Part shown: piece after piece, positions 26,596 through 35,103 of the stretch | Layout: the number at the start of each line of letters is the position of its first letter | Numbering within the stretch: the first letter of the stretch is position 1 | Source: Paenibacillus catalpae | GTDB taxonomy: Bacteria > Bacillota > Bacilli > Paenibacillales > Paenibacillaceae | Assembly (NCBI RefSeq): GCF_900112695.1 | Contig: NZ_FOMT01000002.1 | Location: forward strand, 998,479-1,062,478 | DNA: 64,000 nucleotides | Direction of reading: 5' to 3' | Program-made: the position numbers and the translations under genes | The notes under the pieces: model-generated | Database searches by the model: none | The model's input: only the letters and a program-made list of their open reading frames with translations | Told to the model about the DNA's origin: nothing

Positions 26596-27651
26596 ATGAG
26601 ACAAAGAAACCGGGTGTTGAAGACAGTATCCACGCTGACGATGGTGATGGCGATGCTTATTGTTGCGGCTTGCGGCAATAACAGCTCATCGGAGTCAACG
26701 AACGAGGGCAAAGCAAGCGAACCGCTGAAGAAGGTCAAGATCCAGCTGAAATGGGTGCCTCAGGCGCAGTTCGCGGGTATTTTTGTCGCCAAGGAAAAAG
26801 GCTTCTACGAGCAGGAAGGATTGGATGTCGAGATTGTTCCGGGCGGACCTGATGTCGTTATCGAGCAGCAGGTGGTGAACGGCGCAGCGGATATCGGCGT
26901 AACCAGCTTTGACAGCCTATTGGTGAACCGGGACAACGGTCTGCCTCTTGTATCGGTCGCCCAAATCTTGCAGAAGAGCTCTTACCGATTCGTAGCAGAT
27001 AAGTCTTCCGGCATCGACTCTCCTGAGAAGATGAAGGGCAAGAAGGTTGGCATGTGGACGGGAAGCCAGCAGTTCCAGGTGCTCGCTTTTATGGAGAGGA
27101 ACGGGCTTGATCCTCAGAAGGATGTGGAGCTGGTGAAGCAGGGCTTTACGATGGATCAGTTTTTCAACAAGCAGCTGGATGTGGCGATCTCCACGATCTA
27201 TAACGAGTATCATGTCGTGCTGGAGAGCGGCGTGAAGCCGGAGGATCTGTTCGTCTACGATTTTGAAGATGCCGGTGTAGGGATGCTTGAGGATACGCTC
27301 GTAGTGAAGGAGGACTGGCTGAAAAATAACCGCGATACCGCGGTGAAGGCCATCCGCGCGACAATGAAAGGCTGGAATTATGCGATTGCCAACCAGGATG
27401 AATCGGTTGATATCGTAATGAAGGCGGTAACCGAGGGCAGCACCACGAAGGAGCATCAGACCACGATGCTGATGGAAATGGCGAAGCTGGTGAAGCCGGA
27501 TGGCTTCACGGATGCTCAAGTTGGCTCTTTTGTAGATGATGCGGTACAGCGGACGGTCGATATTTCAATGAAGTATGGACTTATCAAAGCCGCGCCTGAC
27601 CTCAGTAAAGCTATTGATAAGACGATTCTGGCGGATGCGGAAAAGAGCTAA
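26596..27651 (+). CDS. NMT1/THI5-like substrate-binding lipoprotein
   Basis: A 351-residue binding protein with a lipoprotein signal ending in IVAACG and a Ser/Asn/Glu-rich tether. The mature part starts KVKIQLKWVPQAQFAG, the hallmark of NMT1/THI5-type proteins that bind thiamine pyrimidine, N-formyl aminopyrimidine, riboflavin or similar rings; VVNGAADIGVTSFDSLL and GKKVGMWTGSQQFQV follow. It completes the importer of this operon. With dihydropyrimidine enzymes just downstream, uracil/thymine-type or hydantoin ligands are inferred. Confidence 0.85.
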   Translation: MRQRNRVLKTVSTLTMVMAMLIVAACGNNSSSESTNEGKASEPLKKVKIQLKWVPQAQFAGIFVAKEKGFYEQEGLDVEIVPGGPDVVIEQQVVNGAADIGVTSFDSLLVNRDNGLPLVSVAQILQKSSYRFVADKSSGIDSPEKMKGKKVGMWTGSQQFQVLAFMERNGLDPQKDVELVKQGFTMDQFFNKQLDVAISTIYNEYHVVLESGVKPEDLFVYDFEDAGVGMLEDTLVVKEDWLKNNRDTAVKAIRATMKGWNYAIANQDESVDIVMKAVTEGSTTKEHQTTMLMEMAKLVKPDGFTDAQVGSFVDDAVQRTVDISMKYGLIKAAPDLSKAIDKTILADAEKS

Positions 27652-27659
27652 TTTAGGTT

Positions 27660-28210
27660 CAGCCTGCATGTATCGGCTGCTGAAGAAGCTTAAGGTCCCT
27701 AAGGGACCTTAAGCCGCCTGCAGTAGGCGGAATCTGAAGACTTAAGGTCCCTGAGGGACCTTAAGTCAGGCGAAGGGGTGTTTTTGAGCCAAAAGTGGGC
27801 TAGCTGTAGAAGCTTAAGGTCCCTGAGGGACCTTAAACTGCCTGCAGTCGGCGAAATCTGGAGACTTAAGGTCCCTGAGGGACCTTAAGTGCAGGTGAAT
27901 GGGTCAATGCGAGCCGAAAATAGGCTAGTTGGAGAAACTTAAGGTCCCTAAGGGACCTTAAACCACCTTCAGTAGGCGGAATCTGGAGACTTAAGGTCCC
28001 TGAGGGACCTTAAGTACAGGCGAAGGGATGATTTTGAGCCGGAAGTGGGCTAGCTGGAGAAGCTTAAGGTCCCTAGGGGGCCTTAAGCCCGCATGCTGCA
28101 GGCGGAATCTGGAGACTTAAGGGTCCTGAGGGACCTTATGTGCGGCAAAGGGGTCAATGCGAGCCGAAAATTGGCTAGTTGGAGAAGCTTAAGGTCCCTG
28201 AGGACCTTAA
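27660..28210 (+). repeat. 125-bp tandem array rich in perfect palindromes
   Basis: Nine copies of the palindrome CTTAAGGTCCCT-n-AGGGACCTTAAG (some with small losses) begin at 27689, 27741, 27813, 27865, 27938, 27990, 28063, 28116 and 28188. The steps alternate between 52-53 and 72-73 bases, so the true unit is ~125 bases with two palindromes, present a little over four times. The long spacer of each unit keeps an AGCC...GGCT pair, and the short spacer a CCGCCT...AGGCGG pair in the first unit, more worn in the others. The array fills the 720-base gap between the binding-protein gene and the first enzyme gene. No reading frame of note lies in it. Confidence 0.92.
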
Positions 28211-28371
28211 CTCTCGGCAATAATACTGTGTTAGCGCATGACTCGCATAATCATAAGGCATGAGGTGAGGATACGGTGCCCTCACTTGAGGGCAGCTATC
28301 TGACTAACCGTATAAATTCAAATATTGTACATACTTATATGTCATCGGAGTCTGGACGGGAGGGAACGGAC

Positions 28372-29652
28372 ATGAGTGTGGAGCTGGGGGCAAGTATTCA
28401 TGCAGAACGGTTGAATAGACGTATTGAGGAACTGGCGCAGATCGGAAGGATTGGGGAGACTGGCGTATGCCGGCTGGCTTTGTCGAAGGAAGACCGGGCA
28501 GGTGTGGAACGGGTCAAGAGCTGGATGGAAGAAGCGGGGATGCGTGCGAGAATTGATCCTTTTGGCAACCTGATTGGTGTTTTCAAAGGGAAAAACCCGG
28601 AGCTTCCCGTTCTTATGCTTGGCTCTCATGTCGACTCCCAGCCGTATGGCGGCCGTTATGACGGCGCTATTGGTGTGCTTGGCGCAATTGAAGTGGTGCA
28701 GACGATGGCGGAGAAAGGCTTTATCCCGGAGATGGACATTGAAGTGGTCGCCTTCTGTGATGAAGAGGGCTGCCGGTTCAACAAAGGCTTATTTGGCGTT
28801 CGCGGCATGACGGGCAAGCTCGAGGAAGGGGAGCTTGACCGGAAGGATAAGAATGGGGTAACTCGCCGGGAAGCCTTGCTTGAATTTGGCTGCGATCCGG
28901 CAGAGTTTGAGGGATATACGTTTGAGCCGGCAAGAATCGGCGCGTTCCTGGAGCTTCATATCGAACAGGGACCGGTACTCGAATCGCTGGACTCCCCTAT
29001 CGGCATTGTGTCGGGGATATCAGGTCCGCTCTGGTGGACGGTGGAGCTGAACGGCTTTGCCGGACATGCGGGCTCGGTGCCGATGCCGATGAGGCGGGAT
29101 GCGCTGGTTGGAGCAGCCAAGGTGATTGTAGCGCTTAATGACCTCGCCCGGCTGGAAGAAGGGGCATCGACGGTAGGTACGGTTGGCTCGCTCACCGTAT
29201 TTCCAGACTCCCGCAACATCATTCCGGAGAAGGTAACCTTTACGGTCGACCTGCGGGATATCGTCCTGTCCCGGCGGAATGAACGGGAGCAGCAGCTGCT
29301 CGAGACGATTCAAGACATTTGCGATGAGCATGATCTGCAGTATTTGATCCGGGAGGATACAAACAGCGAGCCGCGTTATTGCGCGGAATGGATGAAGGAG
29401 ATTTTGCGAAAGGAAGGGGCCGGTATGGGGATGCAGCTGCCGGAGCTGATGAGCGGGCCTTTCCACGATTCACTGACGATGTCTTATGTGTGTGATTACA
29501 GCATGATTTTTGTCCGGTGCAAGGAAGGCATCAGCCATAACCCTAAGGAGTATTCCTCGCCGGAGGATATTGCGCTGGGTGCCGAGCTGCTCTACCGGGC
29601 GGCCTCACGGATTGCAAGCGGAACCGATATGGGGAGGAGAAGCGATGAGTAA
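28372..29652 (+). CDS. Zn-dependent M20-family hydrolase (N-carbamoyl amidase/allantoate amidohydrolase type)
   Basis: A 426-residue binuclear-metal amidohydrolase like HyuC, AllC and bacterial beta-ureidopropionase. Metal ligands are visible in GSHVDSQPYGGRYDGAIG (His, Asp), AFCDEEGCRF (Glu-Glu), LELHIEQGPVLE (His) and the C-terminal GPFHDSLTMS (His). ATG at 28372 follows GGGAGGGAA; an upstream GTG at 28276 would add 32 residues with no ribosome site. Expected reaction: hydrolysis of N-carbamoyl-beta-alanine or another N-carbamoyl amino acid to the amine, CO2 and ammonia. It overlaps the next gene by 8 bases. Confidence 0.85.
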   Translation: MSVELGASIHAERLNRRIEELAQIGRIGETGVCRLALSKEDRAGVERVKSWMEEAGMRARIDPFGNLIGVFKGKNPELPVLMLGSHVDSQPYGGRYDGAIGVLGAIEVVQTMAEKGFIPEMDIEVVAFCDEEGCRFNKGLFGVRGMTGKLEEGELDRKDKNGVTRREALLEFGCDPAEFEGYTFEPARIGAFLELHIEQGPVLESLDSPIGIVSGISGPLWWTVELNGFAGHAGSVPMPMRRDALVGAAKVIVALNDLARLEEGASTVGTVGSLTVFPDSRNIIPEKVTFTVDLRDIVLSRRNEREQQLLETIQDICDEHDLQYLIREDTNSEPRYCAEWMKEILRKEGAGMGMQLPELMSGPFHDSLTMSYVCDYSMIFVRCKEGISHNPKEYSSPEDIALGAELLYRAASRIASGTDMGRRSDE

Positions 29653-30526
29653 AGTTACAATCGGATTAATCCAGGCTTCCCATGATGTGCACGGCGATGA
29701 ACCGGTGGAGGCGCACAAAAAGGCAGCAATAGAGAAGCATCTCCGTCTGGTCCGGGAGGCGGCTGCCAGAGGAGCGCAGATTATCTCGCTGCAGGAGGTT
29801 TTCTATGGGCCGTATTTCTGTGCCGAGCAGATAACCAAATGGTATGACGCTTCGGAGGAAGTTCCAAACGGGCCAACTACGAAGCTTTTTCAGGAACTGT
29901 CCCGCGAGCTGGGTGTCGTTATTATACTTCCGATTTATGAGCGCGACGGCATCGCTAATTACTACAACACAGCGGCGGTTATTGATGCGGACGGTACCTA
30001 TCTTGGCAAATACCGCAAGCATCATATCCCGCATGTGGCGGCGGGCGACGGCGGATGCGGCTTCTGGGAAAAGTATTATTTTAAGCCGGGCAATCTCGGT
30101 TATCCGGTATTTGATACGGCCTTTGCGAAGGTTGGCGTATACATCTGCTATGACCGGCATTTTCCGGAAGGGGCACGCGCGCTTGGGCTGAACGGGGCTG
30201 AGATTGTGTTTAATCCGTCTGCGACGGTGGCTGGCACTTCGGAATACCTGTGGAAGCTGGAGCAGCCGGCTCATGCGGTAGCGAACGGTTATTATGTTGC
30301 GGCAATCAATCGGGTCGGGGTTGAAGCACCCTGGAATATGGGAGAGTTTTACGGACAGTCGTACCTGGCAGATCCCCGGGGTTCAATTGTCGCAATTGGC
30401 AGCCGGGATCAGGATGAGGTTGTTATAGGTGTAATGGACAAAGAGCTGATCCGCGAGGTGCGGAATATTTGGCAGTTTTATCGAGACCGCAGGCCGGAAA
30501 CGTACAACAACATCATAAACCTATAA
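29645..30526 (+). CDS. Nitrilase-superfamily amidohydrolase (N-carbamoyl-beta-alanine type)
   Basis: A 293-residue carbon-nitrogen hydrolase with the Glu-Lys-Cys triad: Glu in IISLQEVFYGPYFC, Lys in KYRKHHIPH, Cys in VYICYDRHFPEGAR. The last phrase and GCGFWEKYYFKPGN are typical of beta-ureidopropionase-like and N-carbamoylputrescine-like members. The ATG at 29645 follows GGGAGGAG and overlaps the previous gene. It seems able to do the same step as the upstream metal-dependent hydrolase by a different mechanism; perhaps each serves a different ureido acid. Confidence 0.85.
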   Translation: MSKVTIGLIQASHDVHGDEPVEAHKKAAIEKHLRLVREAAARGAQIISLQEVFYGPYFCAEQITKWYDASEEVPNGPTTKLFQELSRELGVVIILPIYERDGIANYYNTAAVIDADGTYLGKYRKHHIPHVAAGDGGCGFWEKYYFKPGNLGYPVFDTAFAKVGVYICYDRHFPEGARALGLNGAEIVFNPSATVAGTSEYLWKLEQPAHAVANGYYVAAINRVGVEAPWNMGEFYGQSYLADPRGSIVAIGSRDQDEVVIGVMDKELIREVRNIWQFYRDRRPETYNNIINL

Positions 30527-30555
30527 TAAGCGCTATGAGAAAGGGGGATGAACGG

Positions 30556-31911
30556 ATGGCTGCAACGTTTATATCTGCTGAATCTTTGAGGCGTAATTTT
30601 GCCGAGGTAAAAGCCGGGATGAGACCCAAGGAAGCGATCGAGGAGTCTAACCGCTGCCTTTATTGTTACGATGCACCGTGTATCCAGGCTTGTCCGACAG
30701 GCATCAACATTCCGTCTTTTATCAAAAAGATCGCCTCCGGCAACATGAAGGGCTCCGCCAGGACCATCATGGAGGCGAATCCGGTTGGTGCAAGCTGCTC
30801 TCGGGTATGCCCGACGGAGGAGCTGTGCGAAGGGGCTTGCGTTCTTAATCATTCGTCCAAGCCAATCATGATTGGCGATCTGCAGCGGTATGCGACCGAT
30901 TGGGCGATCCGGAATGAACAGGTGCTGTTCACCGCTGGACGGAGTAATGGTCAAAAGGTTGCCGTCATCGGCGGCGGTCCGGCGGGCTTGTCGGCGGCTA
31001 GGGAGCTTGCGCGGTTTGGCTTTGCCGTTACCGTATTTGAAGCGAAGGAGCAGGCGGGCGGGCTCGATACGTACGGGATTGTCTCGTTCCGGCTGCCGCA
31101 GGAAATCTCGCTCTGGGAAGTCGAGCAGGTGAGGCAGCTTGGCGTGGAGATCCGCACGGGTGTAAAGGTTGGCGCGGATATTACAGTCGAGGAGATCAAG
31201 CAGGAATATGATGCGGTTGTGCTGGCAATCGGGATGTCCAAGGTGCCAAAGCTGGGTATTGAAGGCGAAGGCCTGCAAGGTGTCTATGACGCCATTGAAT
31301 TCGTTGAATCAACCAAAACGTCCATTCGGACAGACATAGCGGGTAAAAAGGTTGCCGTTATCGGAGCGGGCAATACCGCTATTGATGCAGCGACTTGCTC
31401 GGTGCGGCTTGGCGCCGAGGATGTAACAATCGTCTACCGCCGGACCGCGGCGGAGATGACGGCTTATGAGTTCGAGTACGACTTCGCGAAGCAGGACGGC
31501 GTTGTGTTCAAATGGCTGACCGCGCCCAAGCGGATTATCGGCGACTCGGCTGGCAACGTTACGGCGTTGGAATGTATGGCCATGCGGCTGGAAGAGAGCG
31601 GCGGACAGATCAAGCCGGTACCGGTGGCTGGCTCGGAGTTTTTTATGGATATCGACGCGGTTGTTCTCGCCATTGGCCAGACCCGGCATGTCAGCCTGGT
31701 AGAGCAGTTTGGTCTAGCGCATAAACGCGGAATCGTAGCGATAGACTCGGTTACGTTCCAAACCTCGGATCCGAAAATATTCGCAGCGGGCGATGTGATC
31801 TTTGGGGACGGGCAAGGGGAAGCGATGGTCGTGTCGGCGGCGCAGCAGGGGAAAAAGGCTGCTTATGCGATCTATCAGCAGCTGGTGAAGCAGCAGGAGG
31901 AGACGGCATAA
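30556..31911 (+). CDS. preT: Dihydropyrimidine dehydrogenase, flavin/Fe-S subunit (PreT-like)
   Basis: A 451-residue GltD-like subunit that passes electrons from NAD(P)H to the catalytic subunit PreA. The N-terminal cysteines (CLYCYDAPCIQACP, then CSRVCPTEELCEGAC) would bind two Fe-S clusters. They are followed by an FAD loop, VAVIGGGPAGLSAAREL, and an NAD(P)H loop, VAVIGAGNTAIDAA. The C-terminal IFAAGDVIFGDG is the usual FAD-closing motif. I chose the ATG at 30556, 8 bases after GGGGG; an in-frame ATG at 30535 has no ribosome site. PreA follows after a repeat-filled gap. Confidence 0.85.
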   Translation: MAATFISAESLRRNFAEVKAGMRPKEAIEESNRCLYCYDAPCIQACPTGINIPSFIKKIASGNMKGSARTIMEANPVGASCSRVCPTEELCEGACVLNHSSKPIMIGDLQRYATDWAIRNEQVLFTAGRSNGQKVAVIGGGPAGLSAARELARFGFAVTVFEAKEQAGGLDTYGIVSFRLPQEISLWEVEQVRQLGVEIRTGVKVGADITVEEIKQEYDAVVLAIGMSKVPKLGIEGEGLQGVYDAIEFVESTKTSIRTDIAGKKVAVIGAGNTAIDAATCSVRLGAEDVTIVYRRTAAEMTAYEFEYDFAKQDGVVFKWLTAPKRIIGDSAGNVTALECMAMRLEESGGQIKPVPVAGSEFFMDIDAVVLAIGQTRHVSLVEQFGLAHKRGIVAIDSVTFQTSDPKIFAAGDVIFGDGQGEAMVVSAAQQGKKAAYAIYQQLVKQQEETA

Positions 31912-31916
31912 GAGGT

Positions 31917-32046
31917 GCTTACGAAGTAAGAATCACCACGAATGGCTAATTTCAGCCAATCGTGTGGCAATTCTTTAAGCTCAAGCTTACGAAGTAAGAA
32001 TCAACACATATGGCAGAAATCAGCCATTTGTGTGTCAATTCTTTTT
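31917..32046 (+). repeat. Two-copy hairpin element related to the 41-bp repeat
   Basis: Two tandem copies (about 31917-31975 and 31985-32046), each with GCTTACGAAGTAAGAAT at the left and CAATTCTTT at the right, the same borders as the 41-bp units at 24630-24803. The centre of each copy is a longer stem-loop. In copy 1 CACGAATGGCT pairs with AGCCAATCGTG, in copy 2 ACACATATGGC pairs with GCCATTTGTGT. The paired arms differ between the copies in matching ways. The second copy ends at the ribosome site (AGGAGGG) of preA. Confidence 0.85.
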
Positions 32047-32059
32047 AGGAGGGATAGCG

Positions 32060-33364
32060 ATGGCTGATTTGCGTATCAATCTGGCGGGCATATCCTCGCC
32101 GAATCCGTTCTGGCTGGCATCGGCGCCGCCGACCAATACGGGTTACCAGGTGCAGCGGGCATTCGAAGCGGGCTGGGGAGGAGCGGTCTGGAAGACGCTT
32201 GGGGATCCGATTATTAATACCTCTTCTAGATTTGCGGCGGTGCATTTTAACGGGCAGCGGGTTGCCGGCTTTAACAATATCGAGCTTATTACGGATCGGC
32301 CGCTTGAGGTGAATCTGAAGGAAATCTACGAGACGAAGAAACGTTTTCCGAATCATGCGGTTGTGGTGTCCCTTATGGTGGAGCCGAATCGGGAGAAGTG
32401 GCATGAGATTGTGAAAAAGGTAGAGGCCGTTGGCGTAGACGGGCTTGAGCTGAACTTCGGCTGCCCGCATGGCATGGCAGAGCGCGGGATGGGCTCGGCC
32501 TCGGGGCAACAGCCTGATCTGGTTGAGGCACAGACGATGTGGGCGAAGGAAGCGGCGCAGACTCCGGTCATTGTCAAACTGACGCCGAACATTACGGATA
32601 TTACGGCTACGGCAAAAGCGGCCGTCCGCGGCGGTGCGGATGCGATCTCGCTGATCAATACAATCAACTCGCTTGCCGGAGTGGATCTGGACACGTGGAA
32701 CACGATTCCCCATGTCGGCGGCAAAGGCGCCCATGGCGGCTATTGCGGTCCGGCGGTCAAGCCAATCGCGCTGAACATGGTGGCCGAATGCGCCCGCAAC
32801 GCTCAGGTGAATGTTCCGATCTCGGGAATTGGAGGCGTCTCCAATTGGCGGGATGCGGTGGAGTTCATGCTGATGGGAGCAACAGGCGTGCAGGTATGCA
32901 CGGCCGCGATGCATCACGGCTTCAGCATTGTCGAGGATATGATCGACGGGCTGAACAACTACCTGGACGAGAAAGGCTTGCAGTCCGTTACCGAGCTGAT
33001 TGGCCGCTCCGTTCCCCGTTATTCGGATTGGGGAGATCTCGATCTGAACTATCATGTAGTTGCCCGGATTCATGAAGAGAATTGCATCGTCTGCAACAAA
33101 TGCCATATCGCTTGCGAAGATACGTCGCATCAATGCATTGAGCGCCTGACAACGGACGACGGGCGGGCTTACCTGAAGGTGCGGGAAGAGGATTGTGTCG
33201 GCTGCAACCTCTGCTCCATTGTATGTCCAGTGGAAGACGCTATCTCGATGGTAGAGATTCCTTCGGGCGAGCTGCCGATGTCCTGGAATCAGCGTCAGAA
33301 GGCGATTGCGTCCGTTGGCGATTCTAATGAAGCGCCGGGCGGCGCCAATAAGGAGGCGGTGTAA
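32060..33364 (+). CDS. preA: Dihydropyrimidine dehydrogenase, catalytic subunit (PreA-like)
   Basis: A 434-residue FMN and Fe-S protein that reduces uracil or thymine to the dihydro form. The barrel starts with INLAGISSPNPFWLASAPP, contains ELNFGCPHGM with the active-site loop after it, and VIVKLTPNITDI and the FMN-binding GIGGVSNWRDAVEF. The C terminus carries two ferredoxin-like motifs, CIVCNKCHIACED and CVGCNLCSIVCP, for two [4Fe-4S] clusters. ATG at 32060, 6 bases after AGGAGGG. It is a little longer than the E. coli protein through a C-terminal tail. It works with PreT encoded upstream. Confidence 0.9.
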   Translation: MADLRINLAGISSPNPFWLASAPPTNTGYQVQRAFEAGWGGAVWKTLGDPIINTSSRFAAVHFNGQRVAGFNNIELITDRPLEVNLKEIYETKKRFPNHAVVVSLMVEPNREKWHEIVKKVEAVGVDGLELNFGCPHGMAERGMGSASGQQPDLVEAQTMWAKEAAQTPVIVKLTPNITDITATAKAAVRGGADAISLINTINSLAGVDLDTWNTIPHVGGKGAHGGYCGPAVKPIALNMVAECARNAQVNVPISGIGGVSNWRDAVEFMLMGATGVQVCTAAMHHGFSIVEDMIDGLNNYLDEKGLQSVTELIGRSVPRYSDWGDLDLNYHVVARIHEENCIVCNKCHIACEDTSHQCIERLTTDDGRAYLKVREEDCVGCNLCSIVCPVEDAISMVEIPSGELPMSWNQRQKAIASVGDSNEAPGGANKEAV

Positions 33365-33367
33365 GCG

Positions 33368-34798
33368 ATGGCTGCAAAAATCATACGTAACGGCACAATA
33401 GTAACCGCGGCTGACACTTATCAGGCGGATGTGCTGATCGAGGACGGGATCATCAAGCAGATCGGCCTCGGCCTCGCGGCTGACGGAGCGGAAATTGTGG
33501 ACGCTTCGGGAAAATACGTGTTCCCTGGCGGGGTTGATCCGCATACTCATCTGGATATGCCATTTGGCGGCACGGTGACGGCCGATGATTTTGAGACTGG
33601 CACGAGAGCAGCGGCGTTTGGCGGAACGACAACGATTATTGATTTTTGCCTGACGGACAAAGGGAAGCCGCTGAGTGAGTCGCTTCAGAAGTGGCATGCC
33701 AAGGCAGACGGCAAAGCGGTCATCGACTACAGCTTCCATCTGATGATCAGCGAGATTAATGATGCGGTGCTGGCGGAGCTGCCTGCCATTGTAAAGGATC
33801 AAGGGATCACTTCGTTTAAGGTGTTTATGGCTTATAAAAATGTTTTCCAAGCCGATGACGGCACGTTATACCGGACGATGCTCTCGGCCAAGGAGCTTGG
33901 CGCGATGGTGATGGTGCATGCGGAGAACGGCGATGTGATCGAGTTTCTCGTAGAGAAGGCTCTCGCCGAAGGCAACACCGATCCGATCTACCATGCGCTC
34001 ACCCGGCCTTCCGCTATAGAGGGCGAAGCAACGGCACGCGCTGCGGCTCTTGCCGAACTGACCGGAGCAAGGCTGTACGTCGTGCATGTCACCTGCGCGG
34101 AAGCGGTAAAAGCGATCAGCGAAGCGAGGACCCGCGGCGTGGATGTATGGGGCGAGACTTGCCCGCAGTATCTGGTGCTTGATCAATCGTATCTGGCGCT
34201 GCCGGATTTCGAAGGAGCCAAGTATGTCTGGTCGCCGCCGCTGCGCGAGAAGAACCATCAGGAGGTGCTCTGGAATGCCCTCATCACTGGCCAACTGCAG
34301 ACGCTCGGCTCCGACCAGTGTTCCTTTAACTTCAAAGGTCAGAAAGACCTGGGGCTTGGCGATTTCAGTAAAATACCAAACGGAGGACCAGTCATTGAGG
34401 ATCGTTTCTCCATCCTTTATTCGGAGGGAGTTGCCAAGGGGAGGCTGACGCTTAATCAGTTCGTTGATATCGTTGCGACGCGCAACGCCAAGCTGTTTGG
34501 CTTATTCCCCCGTAAAGGGACGATTGCCGTTGGCAGCGACGCGGACGTGGTTATTTTTGATCCAACGGTAGAAAGAACGATCTCCGCGGAATCTCATCAT
34601 ATGAACGTGGACTACAATCCGTTTGAGGGGATCCGAATTAGCGGCGTGCCGGAAAGCGTCCTGTCGCGAGGTGAGTTTGTGATCAGGAATCAGGCTTATG
34701 TGGGCATAGCGGGCTCGGGGCAGTTCCTGAAGCGGGCTACGTATAAGCAGGCGGATGCAAGCGATTCCGGGAGGAAAGAAAAGGTTCGGCAGCAGTAG
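33368..34798 (+). CDS. hydA: Dihydropyrimidinase / D-hydantoinase
   Basis: A 476-residue cyclic amidohydrolase. The first metal motif is GGVDPHTHLDM, the carbamylated Lys is expected in SFKVFMAYKN, metal His residues are in MVMVHAEN and LYVVHVTC, and the catalytic Asp in TLGSDQCSF. It opens dihydrouracil, dihydrothymine or hydantoins to N-carbamoyl acids, which the two hydrolases encoded earlier in the operon can cleave. It begins 3 bases after preA with AAGGAGG inside the end of that gene. Dihydropyrimidinase is the most likely role because of the PreT/PreA pair. Confidence 0.92.
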   Translation: MAAKIIRNGTIVTAADTYQADVLIEDGIIKQIGLGLAADGAEIVDASGKYVFPGGVDPHTHLDMPFGGTVTADDFETGTRAAAFGGTTTIIDFCLTDKGKPLSESLQKWHAKADGKAVIDYSFHLMISEINDAVLAELPAIVKDQGITSFKVFMAYKNVFQADDGTLYRTMLSAKELGAMVMVHAENGDVIEFLVEKALAEGNTDPIYHALTRPSAIEGEATARAAALAELTGARLYVVHVTCAEAVKAISEARTRGVDVWGETCPQYLVLDQSYLALPDFEGAKYVWSPPLREKNHQEVLWNALITGQLQTLGSDQCSFNFKGQKDLGLGDFSKIPNGGPVIEDRFSILYSEGVAKGRLTLNQFVDIVATRNAKLFGLFPRKGTIAVGSDADVVIFDPTVERTISAESHHMNVDYNPFEGIRISGVPESVLSRGEFVIRNQAYVGIAGSGQFLKRATYKQADASDSGRKEKVRQQ

Positions 34799-34850
34799 GA
34801 ACGGGATAAGGATGCAAGCAAGAAAGACCATTCAACGGAGGTGCTCCCTT

Positions 34851-35081
34851 ATGTCCGCTTACCAGGAGTTTATGGAAGAGAAAGAAAAGCTGGATGCTTA
34901 TATAAGCAGGCAGTTCAGAATTCATAGCGTAGTGGAAAATTTGAGCGGCACAACGATTGAGCTTGTTCATCCCGGCGGGGAGAGCGCCGTTCTGCAGCTG
35001 CTCTCCGCCGATGCCCGGAAATATATGTCCAACCTGGTAGTGAAGCAGCTGGCTTCATCCGGCTGGAATGATGCAGGTTAA
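34851..35081 (+). CDS. Small conserved-looking protein of unknown function
   Basis: A 76-residue protein starting at an ATG 8 bases after CGGAGGTG. It is predicted soluble: a charged helical N-terminal half (MEEKEKLDAYISRQ) and a more beta-like middle (TTIELVHPGGESAVLQLL). It has no cysteines and no known motif that I recognise. It is the last gene in the pyrimidine operon, 52 bases after the dihydropyrimidinase gene, and ends 22 bases before the convergent regulator. The strong ribosome site and operon position support a real gene. Confidence 0.6.
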   Translation: MSAYQEFMEEKEKLDAYISRQFRIHSVVENLSGTTIELVHPGGESAVLQLLSADARKYMSNLVVKQLASSGWNDAG

Positions 35082-35103
35082 CGGCTCCTGCTTGCACACG
35101 GAA

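Noticed and set aside
27660..28210. CRISPR array
   Set aside because: The repeats are palindromic, spacing alternates regularly between 52 and 72 bases, the spacers are themselves repeated, and no cas gene is near.
28276..28371. Upstream GTG start for the M20 hydrolase
   Set aside because: No ribosome site; GCCCTCA/TGAGGGC forms a hairpin over it; the ATG at 28372 has a strong site and gives the usual family length.
32045..33850. Long minus-strand frame of 601 codons opposite preA and hydA
   Set aside because: Spans the joint between two clear genes and has no motif or ribosome site.
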